From: Lachnospiraceae bacterium
GTDB lineage: Bacteria; Bacillota; Clostridia; Lachnospirales; Lachnospiraceae
Direction: 5' to 3'
Assembly: GCA_900770535.1 (NCBI GenBank)
Contig: CAAHDV010000031.1
Coordinates: 1 to 40,384, forward strand
Length of the DNA: 40,384 nucleotides
A program made the translations under genes and the position numbers. How positions within the stretch are numbered: position 1 is the stretch's first letter; the number at the start of each line of letters is the position of its first letter. The notes beneath the pieces are model-generated. The model did no database searches and was not told the DNA's origin. It saw only the letters and a list, made by a program, of their open reading frames with translations. Positions 33,365-40,384 of this stretch are shown one piece after another.

Positions 33365-34245
33365 TACAGCACAACACCGTCAAACCGAGCAGTATAGCGG
33401 GCAATTTCATTTCCATAAGAATCCTTCAGGGTGCCAAGCAGGGCGCCCTGTTTTAATTTCTGACCGGCTGCCGACACGGCGGGATACCAGAAGCCATCCG
33501 CGGGAGCTTCTTCGTAGACGGCTCTGCGGATTTCGGCCTGCTGGAAGCAGGGAGAAACGGAAGCTGCATTCAGGATCCCCAGATGTCGCATCAGCTCATA
33601 CACATTTTCCCGGCATGCGGCAACTTCTTTTTCACTCCACAGGCCGCGCTCTCCGCGCTCTACCAGGAGGGCCGGGATACCGCATTGGGCTGCCCAGCTG
33701 TAAAGTCCGTTTTGGGAGGTGGATGCAACACGGTAAGGAACAGAGAGATTTTCAGCGGCAGCCGAAGCAGCGGCAGACAAGGATTCCGGAACGGATGCTG
33801 GGAAGAAGACCAGCGGAGTCAGAGCTTCATTGACATCACCGCCATGCAGGTCCATCAGGAAATCCGCTTCGGGGTACAGGGTTTCTTCCAGTGCTCTGGC
33901 AAGCTGGCTGGAAAAGGTTCCATCCGGTTTGCCGGGAAACATACGGTTTAAGTTCTTGCCGTCAGCCGGGATGGTCTGTTTGCTGCCCTGGTAGAAGCCT
34001 TCCGGGTTTACCAGGGGCAGCAGGATCACGCGGCCGGACAGGGCGGCGGGCTCCAACTCTCGTTTCAGGCGGTTCAGTGTTTCGATGCCGACGTATTCAC
34101 AGCCGTGAACACCGGCTGTCACCACCAGGGTTTTTCCGTGGCGGCTGCCGCAGATCACGGTCATTTCTACAGGATAGGGGCTGGTGACAGGCAGCGGGAG
34201 TGTCTGTTTTACTCCGCTGCCGGCTTTGAAGTCAGACAGTCTCAT
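33298..34245 (-). CDS. M14-type metallocarboxypeptidase / aspartoacylase-succinylglutamate desuccinylase-like hydrolase
   Basis: This 315-residue zinc hydrolase belongs to the AstE/AspA group of the M14 fold. Zinc ligands H47 and E50 are in TAGVHGCEYVG and H134 in MDLHGGD. The catalytic Glu is probably E196 in ALLVERGERG. NPEGFYQG and NLNRMFPG are typical substrate-loop motifs. A C-terminal beta domain (GFWYPAVSAAGQKLKQGALLGTLKD) follows, as in related deacylases. Members remove acyl groups or terminal residues from amino acids. It starts 20 bases after the nikE-like stop, so it is the last gene of the transporter operon and may process the imported ligand. Confidence 0.88.
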   Translation of the reverse strand: MRLSDFKAGSGVKQTLPLPVTSPYPVEMTVICGSRHGKTLVVTAGVHGCEYVGIETLNRLKRELEPAALSGRVILLPLVNPEGFYQGSKQTIPADGKNLNRMFPGKPDGTFSSQLARALEETLYPEADFLMDLHGGDVNEALTPLVFFPASVPESLSAAASAAAENLSVPYRVASTSQNGLYSWAAQCGIPALLVERGERGLWSEKEVAACRENVYELMRHLGILNAASVSPCFQQAEIRRAVYEEAPADGFWYPAVSAAGQKLKQGALLGTLKDSYGNEIARYTARFDGVVLYYTLSLGVKSGDPLIAYGKPSL

Positions 34246-34265
34246 AAGTCTTAAAAAATTCTCCT

Positions 34266-35045
34266 TTAGTCAAATTCGATAATGGAAGCCAGGAGCTTCT
34301 TCGCGTATTCGTCTTTGGTCTCCGCAATGCGGGATACCGGGATGTGTTCGGTGATGCGGCCATGGTAAAGGAAAAGCACGTCATCGCAGAGGTAGGTGAC
34401 AGAAGTCAGGTCATGGGTGATGAAAATATAGGTCAGTCCCAGCTTTTCCTTCAGTTCACGCAGAAGGTCCATGATCTGGACCTGGGTGTGGGCATCCAGG
34501 GAGGAGATGGCTTCGTCAAAGAGAATGATCTCCGGCTGGCAGGCCACAGCCCGGGCAATGCAGACACGCTGCAGCTGTCCGCCGGATAACTCATGGGGAT
34601 ACCGGTCTGCGTAGGAAGCGTTTAAACCGACCAGCTCTAAAAGGCGGCTGGTTTCTTCGGCCCGGTTTAACCGGATTTTCTGGTTGCGCTCTCTTGCAGC
34701 CAGTCCTTCCGCAATGATCTCCTTTACCCGGAAGCGGGGATTGGCGGAAGTGGTATAGTCCTGAAATACAACACTTAAGCGCTTCTGCAGGTTTTTTCTG
34801 CCGCTTCTGGAGGCGTAGACGGAAGTGTCGTGAATCTTCAGTTCGCCGCTGTCGGGCTTTAACAGGCCGCAGATCACGCGGCCCAGGGTAGATTTTCCGC
34901 TTCCGGACTCTCCGAGGATTCCAAGACAGGTCCCCTGGGGCACCTTTAAGGAGACATCAAAGAGAACCTGGTCCCGGGTGGTGCCGAACAGCTTTTCCTG
35001 GCGTTCGCTGCGGAAGCTGACGCAGACATGATTTATTTCAAGCAT
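34266..35045 (-). CDS. nikE: Nickel/peptide-type ABC transporter ATP-binding protein E
   Basis: This 259-residue ATPase powers the transporter. Walker A GESGSGKST lies at about 44-52, the Q-loop is VVFQDYTTSANPR, the signature is ELSGGQLQRVCIARAV, Walker B is IILFDEAISSLD, and the H-loop is ITHDL. The ATG at 35045 is chosen for GGAAAGGAGAGTTCCC and overlaps nikD by 8 bases; a longer frame to 35177 only runs through nikD. Sequence fits the OppF/DppF/NikE group. The identity as NikE comes from the operon's NikA and NikB, since the ATPases alone do not show the substrate. Confidence 0.88.
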   Translation of the reverse strand: MLEINHVCVSFRSERQEKLFGTTRDQVLFDVSLKVPQGTCLGILGESGSGKSTLGRVICGLLKPDSGELKIHDTSVYASRSGRKNLQKRLSVVFQDYTTSANPRFRVKEIIAEGLAARERNQKIRLNRAEETSRLLELVGLNASYADRYPHELSGGQLQRVCIARAVACQPEIILFDEAISSLDAHTQVQIMDLLRELKEKLGLTYIFITHDLTSVTYLCDDVLFLYHGRITEHIPVSRIAETKDEYAKKLLASIIEFD

Positions 35046-35868
35046 GGGAACTCTCCTTTCCGTGTAAGATCTGGTGGTAGCGGTGCATGACGGCAGAGCG
35101 TTTCTCCACCAGCATGCGGGTGTACGGGTCATCGGCATGCTTAAGGATGTGGTCAAAGCTTCCGCTGTCCACCACATGTCCGCTGTTCATGACCAGGATG
35201 CGGTCAGCTACCCTGGAGATGGCGCCCAGGTCATGGGTGATGAACAGCATGGCAGTGTTTTTCTGCTTTTTGATACGGATAAATTCTTCCAGAATCTCGT
35301 ACTGGGTGATGGCATCGATGGCGGTGGTCGGCTCATCGGCAATCAGAAGCTCCGGCTGCAGGGCCATGGCAATGCCGATCATGATACGCTGGAGCATGCC
35401 GCCGGAAAGCTGGTGCGGGTATTTTTCCAGAACTTCTTCTCCGTTCCGGATCCGCATCTGTTCCAGAATTCCCAGAGAGCGGGTGCGGATTTCCTGGGCG
35501 TTCCAGGAGGTGTGAGTGGCAAAGGTTTCTGCCATCTGGTTTCCGATGCGGTAGAGCGGGTCGAAGCAGGTCATGGGATTTTGCAGGACCATGGTGATCC
35601 GGCTTCCGCGGAGGCGGCGCAGCTCTTCTTTGGATTCCTTTAACAGGTCCTGGCCGTCAAAGATGGCGCTTCCGGAAACCTGAAAATTCTTATCCAGCAG
35701 GCCCAGCACGGATTTCACGGTCATGCTTTTTCCGCTGCCGGATTCCCCGAGAATGCCGAGGCATTCGCCTGGCCGGACCTCAAAGCTGACATCTTCCACC
35801 AGCTTTTTGGAGGCTCTGCGGTGATGCAGCTTGACGTTTAAGCTTTCTACTTTTAAAATGGCAGACAT
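35038..35868 (-). CDS. nikD: Nickel/peptide-type ABC transporter ATP-binding protein D
   Basis: This 276-residue partner ATPase has Walker A GESGSGKSMT (about 40-49) and Q-loop MVLQNPMTCFDPL. The signature is QLSGGMLQRIMIGIAMAL, Walker B is LLIADEPTTAID and the H-loop is ITHDLGAI. It belongs to the OppD/DppD/NikD group. GGAGGTGCTGTA precedes the ATG, which overlaps the nikC stop by one base (TAATG), so translation is coupled. It pairs with nikE to form the ATPase heterodimer. Confidence 0.88.
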   Translation of the reverse strand: MSAILKVESLNVKLHHRRASKKLVEDVSFEVRPGECLGILGESGSGKSMTVKSVLGLLDKNFQVSGSAIFDGQDLLKESKEELRRLRGSRITMVLQNPMTCFDPLYRIGNQMAETFATHTSWNAQEIRTRSLGILEQMRIRNGEEVLEKYPHQLSGGMLQRIMIGIAMALQPELLIADEPTTAIDAITQYEILEEFIRIKKQKNTAMLFITHDLGAISRVADRILVMNSGHVVDSGSFDHILKHADDPYTRMLVEKRSAVMHRYHQILHGKESSHA

Positions 35869-36689
35869 TACAGCACCTCCTTTGGATCAAGCACATCGCG
35901 GATGGCATCGCCCATTAAGTTGAAAGCAGAAACCAGAACAACGATCGCGATACCCGGAACTAGCATCTGGGCCGGGTTGCTGGTCAGGACATTTTTCGCC
36001 TCGCTGAGCATGGCACCCCACTCCGGAGTCGGAGCCTGTACTCCGAGTCCCAGGAAAGAAAGGGTGGAAATATTGATGATAGCCCAGCCTACATCCAGGG
36101 AAGAGAGCACAGCCAGGTCAGCCGCGATGGAAGGAACCAGATGGCGGAAGAGAATGAATCGCTCCGGGGTTCCGACACAGCGGGAAAACTGGACAAAGTT
36201 CCGGTCGCGGTACTGCATGACGCCGGTGCGGATCATGCGGGCATACCAGGCCCATTTGATGAAGACGTTCGCCAGAATGACGTTCTGGACATTGATGCCA
36301 AGCAGCGCAACGACGGCAAATACCATGATCTGGCTGGGGAAGGAAAGCATCACATCCACCACGCGCATGATCAGCTCTTCGGTAATGCCGCGGAAATAAC
36401 CGGCCAAAAGTCCCATCAGGGCCCCCAGGCCGATGGTGCCGAGCATGGTCAGGACGGCCAGGCCGAGGGTCGGGCGGATGCCGTAGATCATGCGGGAGAG
36501 GATACAGCGCCCCAGATTATCGGTGCCCAGCGGGTATTCTCTGCTGAAGTGGGCAAATTTGTTGAGAATATCGGTGGCGTAAGGGTCGTGCGGGGCAATG
36601 AGCGGGGCAAAAATGCCCATCAGCGCCACAAGCAGCACCAGGGTTACCGTACCAACGGCGGTTTTATTATGAAGAAAACGGTGTAACAT
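35868..36689 (-). CDS. nikC: Nickel/peptide-type ABC transporter permease C
   Basis: This 273-residue inner-membrane subunit has an N-terminal helix, PLIAPHDPYATD and LGTDNLGRCILSRMIYG typical of the DppC/NikC group. Five further helices and the EAA-type loop (FSRCVGTPERFILFRHLVPSI) follow. NIK-like wording includes IKWAWYARMIRTGVM and SFLGLGVQAPTPEWGAML. Its ATG overlaps the nikB stop by one base. With NikB it makes the membrane channel. Confidence 0.88.
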   Translation of the reverse strand: MLHRFLHNKTAVGTVTLVLLVALMGIFAPLIAPHDPYATDILNKFAHFSREYPLGTDNLGRCILSRMIYGIRPTLGLAVLTMLGTIGLGALMGLLAGYFRGITEELIMRVVDVMLSFPSQIMVFAVVALLGINVQNVILANVFIKWAWYARMIRTGVMQYRDRNFVQFSRCVGTPERFILFRHLVPSIAADLAVLSSLDVGWAIINISTLSFLGLGVQAPTPEWGAMLSEAKNVLTSNPAQMLVPGIAIVVLVSAFNLMGDAIRDVLDPKEVL

Positions 36690-37630
36690 CAGTTGCCCTC
36701 CTTTCGCATACGCGGGTCAGATACCGTCTGAAGGATATCAAACAGCAGGTTAAATACGACAAACAGAACGCCGATCAGAAGCACATAGGTCTGGATGACC
36801 GGATAGTCCCGGTTAAAAATGGAACTGATGCACAGAGTTCCGAGCCCTGGCCACGCAAATACATTTTCCACGACAATGGTTCCGGAGATCAGCTGCGGAA
36901 TGCTCATACCGATGGCTACAATGCAGGTGTGCATGGAGTTCTTCAGGATATGCTTTACCAGAATGGATTTCTGAGGCAGGCCGCGGACATTGGCGTAGAG
37001 CACATAGTCCTGTTTCATGTTTTCCAGCATGTTGTTGCGGATCAGGCGGATGTAGGTGGAAATATAGCTTAAGGATACGGTAAAGGCCGGCAGGATCAGA
37101 TGTTTGATGGTTCCGTTTCCGCTGGTGGGCAGAAGGTCCAGTTTGATGGAGATCAGCCACATCATCAGAAGGCCGACCCAGTAAGCAGGCATGGCGGTGG
37201 TCATGAAGACAATGCCGCGCATGATCCGGTCAAACCAGCCATCCTTGTATACAGCGCACAGAAAGCCGATCGGCAGGCTTAACAGGATTACCATGATGAG
37301 GGAAGCGCCCGCCAGCTGCAGGGTAGCCGGCATGCAGCGCAGCAGCTCCCCCGCCACGGTACGGGCCGGGTTCACATAGCTGATACCGAAGTCACCGCGC
37401 AGACAGTCCAGTACCCAGGTGAAATAGCGGACCAGATACGGCTTGTCCAGTCCAAGCTCCGCCCGGACCTCGGCAATGGCTTCTTCGGTAATGATGGGAA
37501 CCTGGCGTACGCGCAGGGCTACCTCAGCCGGGTCGGATGGGATCAGGTTGATAAAAACAAAGCACACAAAGGAAATAATGAGAAGAAGCGGGATCGCGGA
37601 AAGGATCCGCTTGATGATATATGGTTTCAA
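36689..37630 (-). CDS. nikB: Nickel-type ABC transporter permease B
   Basis: This 313-residue permease starts with TTG at 37630, six bases after GGAGGT; the frame continues upstream without a better signal. Six membrane helices are visible. ELGLDKPYLVRYFTWVLDCLRGDFGIS is the typical periplasmic loop. ENVFAWPGLGTLCISSIFNRDYPVIQ near the C-terminus closely follows NikB (GGTM-IENIFAWPGVG, IFNRDYPVIQ). This wording, together with the NikA-like binding protein, favours a nickel or metal-chelate transporter over a general peptide one. Confidence 0.88.
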   Translation of the reverse strand: MKPYIIKRILSAIPLLLIISFVCFVFINLIPSDPAEVALRVRQVPIITEEAIAEVRAELGLDKPYLVRYFTWVLDCLRGDFGISYVNPARTVAGELLRCMPATLQLAGASLIMVILLSLPIGFLCAVYKDGWFDRIMRGIVFMTTAMPAYWVGLLMMWLISIKLDLLPTSGNGTIKHLILPAFTVSLSYISTYIRLIRNNMLENMKQDYVLYANVRGLPQKSILVKHILKNSMHTCIVAIGMSIPQLISGTIVVENVFAWPGLGTLCISSIFNRDYPVIQTYVLLIGVLFVVFNLLFDILQTVSDPRMRKEGN

Positions 37631-37679
37631 AACAGTACCTCCGGTAAAAATCAACAAACGTGTGAACCGTAACAATACA

Positions 37680-37703
37680 AAGCCGCCTCGCGGGAGACGG
37701 CTT
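37680..37703 (-). terminator. Hairpin between nikA and nikB
   Basis: AAGCCG...CGGCTT (37680-37685 and 37698-37703), with inner CTC/GAG pairing, forms a stable stem. On the minus strand it is followed only by TTTGTATTG, so it is a weak terminator or a 3' mRNA stabiliser. This fits the common need for more binding protein than membrane parts. Confidence 0.55.
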
Positions 37704-37737
37704 CGTACACATTTCAGGTTGAATTACTCCTCAGAAC

Positions 37738-39366
37738 TTAGAAAGAGAAATCCTGGAACGGAACCTCATACTGAGTCTGGGTAAAGTGGAAGCCCTTCAT
37801 ATCGGAACGATAAATGGCCTTGTTGCACTCATAGGTCAGCGGAATGTAAACCGCGTCCTCGTGCAGGTGGGTCAGAACGTAGGTGTAAAGCTCCTGGCGT
37901 CTGTCCTCGTCGGTGGTGATGAGGATCTCGGTGATGGCTTCATCAATTTCTGCCTTATCATCCAGGCCAAGCTGGGCTGCATAGTCACCGTATACCGGCG
38001 CGCGCATGGCTGCCAGAGAGGACTGCGGATCATACGGAGTGCCCCAGCAGATGTTGAATACCATATCGAAATTACCGGCCTTCATGTTATCGCGGTAGGA
38101 CTGCTCCTCCTCGCCGTGGATGTTTAAGGAAACACCGATGGTCTGATACTCACTCTGCAGATATTCGGCAATGGATTTTTCGGTAACGCTGTCGCTGTTG
38201 TAAAGCAGGTCAATGTTTAACTGCTTTCCGTCTTTCTCGCGGATATTGCCGGAACCCATCTTCCAGCCTGCGTCATCCAGAATCTGGCCAGCCAGTTCTA
38301 AGTCGTAAGTAAATGGCTCCAGATCAATGTTACAGTACGGAATAGTTTTGGCAAACAGGGTGTCAGCCGGTTTCTCCAGTCCGTAGAAGATGCCGTCAGA
38401 GATGTTCTGCTTGTTGGTTGCGTGCTGAAGTGCGATGCGCACATCCTTCTCGGAAAGAATATCGGAGGAGGTATTCAGAACAATCTGTCGGGTAGAGGTC
38501 GGGTCAGAAAGCTCTACAGTGAACTTATCGCTGTCTAAGTACTGGTTGATGGCATCGGCATCGATCATGTTTTTACCGAAGATCATATCAATCTCGCCCT
38601 TTTCCAGAGCCAGGATACGGGTCTGGTTATCCGGGATGACTTTAACGGTAATAGTTTTGATGGCCGGCTGCTCGCCCCAGTAGTTCGGGTTTGCCTTGAA
38701 AATAGCATACTCATCGGTTACAAATTCATCCAGTACATATGGGCCGGTTCCGATGTAAGCCTCTACGCCGTCCTTGGTGCTGCCGTCTTTCATGGCTTTC
38801 GGGGAGATCATGGCAAACGGTCTGGTAACACCAAGCTCGGTTAAGAGCGGGTAGTACGGCTCAGACAGCTCGATGACAAAGGTGTTCTCATCCGGAGCGT
38901 CGACACCGACTAACAGGTGCATCATCTCCAGCCAGGTGTGGCGGTCCTTGTTTTCCAGGATCGCGTCGAAGTTTGCCTTGATGGCATAGGCGTCACATTT
39001 CTCGCCATCGGAGAACAGCACGCCCGGGCGGATGTGGAAGGTGTAGACCTTTCCGTCCTCACTGACATCCCAGCTTTCAGCCAGGCAGCCTTCAAAGCCG
39101 TCTGCGGTGATATTGACGAGACCCTCGTACAGCATTTCCTGTGCGTACATCTCGCCGGCATATAAATGCGGGTTTAAATCGCGGATATCGCGGTAGTTTA
39201 CAAAGATCAGATCTTCTTTTTTGGTATCAGAAGAAGCGGCGGTTTCTGCAGTAGCGGAATCTGCGGCAGCAGTAGATGCAGAGTCAGAGGCGGATGAACC
39301 GCAGCCACTTAACACGGCGGTGCCTAAGAGACCTGCAAGAAGCAGTGTGCCCCATCTTTTTTTCAT
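37738..39366 (-). CDS. nikA: NikA/CntA-like substrate-binding lipoprotein
   Basis: This 542-residue extracytoplasmic binding protein starts MKKRWGTLLLAGLLG with a lipobox LSGC (Cys22) and a Ser/Ala/Thr-rich linker to about 48. The SBP_bac_5 domain has NikA wording: DRHTWLEM, LTELGVTRPFAMISP, TKDGVEAYIGTGP, NYWGEQPAIKTITVKVIPDN and IFYGLEKPADTLFAKTIPY. Known members bind nickel with histidine or metal-opine chelates. AGGAGGAAACTGATT precedes the ATG at 39366. A hairpin follows the gene. The call to the NikA group is firm; the exact ligand (Ni-His2, an opine metallophore or another chelate) is not. Confidence 0.9.
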   Translation of the reverse strand: MKKRWGTLLLAGLLGTAVLSGCGSSASDSASTAAADSATAETAASSDTKKEDLIFVNYRDIRDLNPHLYAGEMYAQEMLYEGLVNITADGFEGCLAESWDVSEDGKVYTFHIRPGVLFSDGEKCDAYAIKANFDAILENKDRHTWLEMMHLLVGVDAPDENTFVIELSEPYYPLLTELGVTRPFAMISPKAMKDGSTKDGVEAYIGTGPYVLDEFVTDEYAIFKANPNYWGEQPAIKTITVKVIPDNQTRILALEKGEIDMIFGKNMIDADAINQYLDSDKFTVELSDPTSTRQIVLNTSSDILSEKDVRIALQHATNKQNISDGIFYGLEKPADTLFAKTIPYCNIDLEPFTYDLELAGQILDDAGWKMGSGNIREKDGKQLNIDLLYNSDSVTEKSIAEYLQSEYQTIGVSLNIHGEEEQSYRDNMKAGNFDMVFNICWGTPYDPQSSLAAMRAPVYGDYAAQLGLDDKAEIDEAITEILITTDEDRRQELYTYVLTHLHEDAVYIPLTYECNKAIYRSDMKGFHFTQTQYEVPFQDFSF

Positions 39367-39409
39367 AATCAGTTTCCTCCTGTTGTAAAAGCTTGTTATC
39401 GTTTCTGTC

Positions 39410-39440
39410 CACACATCCGGTGTGAACGATGGAAAGTATA
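39410..39440 (-). promoter_or_regulatory. Possible nikA promoter and dyad
   Basis: On the minus strand TATACT (39435-39440) is a plausible -10 with a poor -35. A CACAC-ATCCG-GTGTG dyad (39410-39424) follows between it and the ribosome site. A regulator could bind here; identity is unknown. The rest of 39441-39520 shows no clear signal. Confidence 0.35.
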
Positions 39441-39520
39441 ACACAGGTTAGCCAAAGCTTACTACTGACGAATTTGGAGGGGCTTAGTTATTCCAAAATG
39501 TTATAACAAGGGTGAAATTC

Positions 39521-40384
39521 TTACAAAATTGCCTGAAAATGACGGATGAACCAGTCGGCGGCTGTGCTTAATTTTGCGTCATCCGGACAGATGTAGCCGA
39601 TGAGTAGAAATGGCTCACAGTTGTTGATCCGGAGCTGGCGGACATCGTACTGGCGGTACTGGTCATAGAGAAAATTGATGCCAAGGCTGCAGACGTCGGT
39701 ATTCATCAGCAGGTTGATGGTCAGGTGATCGCTGTTGGTATAGACGGAATAATGGAGCTGTTCCGTGCTAATGGCACCCAGGCTTACATGGCTTAAATGA
39801 TGTTCCACTGAGAAAAATTCCCGCACACCCCGGACGAAGGAGAGGGAGGAAAGATCCTGAAAGTCAATGCTTTCATCATGGTAGCGCGGATGCTTTGGCC
39901 CCACATAAACACAGGCTTCCTTCATATCCAGGGGAATGAATTTCAGCTTTTTGTGGGAAAGAATGTGTTGGAACTGGTGCAGCTGTTTTTCAGCGATATA
40001 GACGACACCGATCTCGGAAAGCCCCTGGGCAACCCGGTTGCAGATTTCCTCCACGGTACCTTCCAAGTGTTCCACGATGTAGGAATCACCCATTTCCTGA
40101 TAGAAGTCGGTTAATAAGCGGGAAATCATGTTGCTGGGATAGGTAGCGAGACTGAATTTTTCACCCTGGTTCCGGTCCGTGAGGGAGTCGATCAGGCTAA
40201 CATTGTGGAGAATATTCTGGGCATATTCCCGGACCGTTTCTCCATAGGGAGTGATGCGGATTCCGCGGCTGCTGCGTTCAAAAAGCGGGCGGCCAAGCTC
40301 TTTTTCCAGCGAACTGATCACTTTGCTGACATTGGGCTGTGTGGTGTAAAGGCATTCAGCGGCCTGGTTAAAGCTGCCTTTTTC
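39521..40384 (-). CDS. LysR family transcriptional regulator (start outside window)
   Basis: The visible 287 codons cover nearly all of a LysR protein. The helix-turn-helix reads GSFNQAAECLYTTQPNVSKVISSLEKELGRPLFERSSRGIRITPYGE, in frame to the window edge. It is followed by the linker and an effector-binding domain of two alpha/beta lobes (EKFSLATYPSNMISRLL). Probably only about 10-15 N-terminal residues are missing. It is co-directional with and upstream of the nik-like operon, 154 bases from nikA, and may regulate it. That would be unusual, because nickel uptake is usually under NikR. Confidence 0.92.
   Translation of the reverse strand, partial: EKGSFNQAAECLYTTQPNVSKVISSLEKELGRPLFERSSRGIRITPYGETVREYAQNILHNVSLIDSLTDRNQGEKFSLATYPSNMISRLLTDFYQEMGDSYIVEHLEGTVEEICNRVAQGLSEIGVVYIAEKQLHQFQHILSHKKLKFIPLDMKEACVYVGPKHPRYHDESIDFQDLSSLSFVRGVREFFSVEHHLSHVSLGAISTEQLHYSVYTNSDHLTINLLMNTDVCSLGINFLYDQYRQYDVRQLRINNCEPFLLIGYICPDDAKLSTAADWFIRHFQAIL

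Overview
The window reads as a chromosomal segment of an anaerobic Firmicute, most likely a gut Lachnospiraceae (Clostridia). This is inferred from protein flavour (NikA, HxlR, AgrC/LytTR and DUF3810 types), strong AGGAGG ribosome sites, T-rich intrinsic terminators and dense co-directional operons. No rRNA, tRNA, CRISPR array, transposase or phage gene was seen. Species was not determined.

Layout. 1-5634 (+): F-type ATP synthase operon atpE(partial)-F-H-A-G-D-C, closed by a terminator; the c-subunit carries the full sodium-binding signature. 5820-6215: a PNPOx-like flavoprotein. 6216-7818: a scarred zone with two remnants and an ilvE lacking its N-terminus, lying between two related hairpin elements. 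7819-8610: HxlR regulator and GNAT acetyltransferase. 8684-9707 (-): cupin and MarR regulator. 10040-14477 (+): operon of an NhaC-type antiporter, a MalY/PatB C-S lyase, a GntP-like permease and RidA, behind a strong promoter with palindromic operators. 14641-19596 (-): potassium operon ktrB-ktrA-57-aa membrane peptide-kdpD(short)-kdpE. 19745-19831: seven AATAGTAAA repeats shared with the divergent ATPase gene at 19848. 20907-24664 (+): DUF3810 zinc-peptidase-like membrane protein, then a glycogen branching enzyme with a histone-H1-like tail. 24775-27467 (+): ribokinase, an internally shortened nucleoside hydrolase, uridine phosphorylase. 27471-29565 (-): AgrC-like kinase and LytTR regulator, divergent from a sodium:solute symporter (29727-31184). 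31263-32944 (-): ArsR regulator and MATE exporter. 33055-33141 (+): a 28-aa holin-like type I toxin candidate, beside a nuclease-domain remnant. 33298-39366 (-): nikABCDE-type transporter with an M14 amidohydrolase at its end. 39521-40384 (-): LysR regulator, cut by the window edge.

How the genes fit together. Sodium is a recurrent theme: a Na+-type c-ring, an NhaC antiporter, an SSS symporter, and KtrB, whose family is often Na+-stimulated. The lyase/RidA pair is coherent because C-S lyases release 2-aminoacrylate, which RidA deaminates. The ribokinase, nucleoside hydrolase and uridine phosphorylase form a nucleoside/ribose salvage block. The most novel-looking items are the repeat array between the K+ operon and the ATPase, the 57-aa peptide in the K+ operon, the terminator/promoter hairpin ahead of hxlR, the lysine-rich GlgB tail and the small toxin locus. 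All functional links are inferences from sequence reading; no database search was run.
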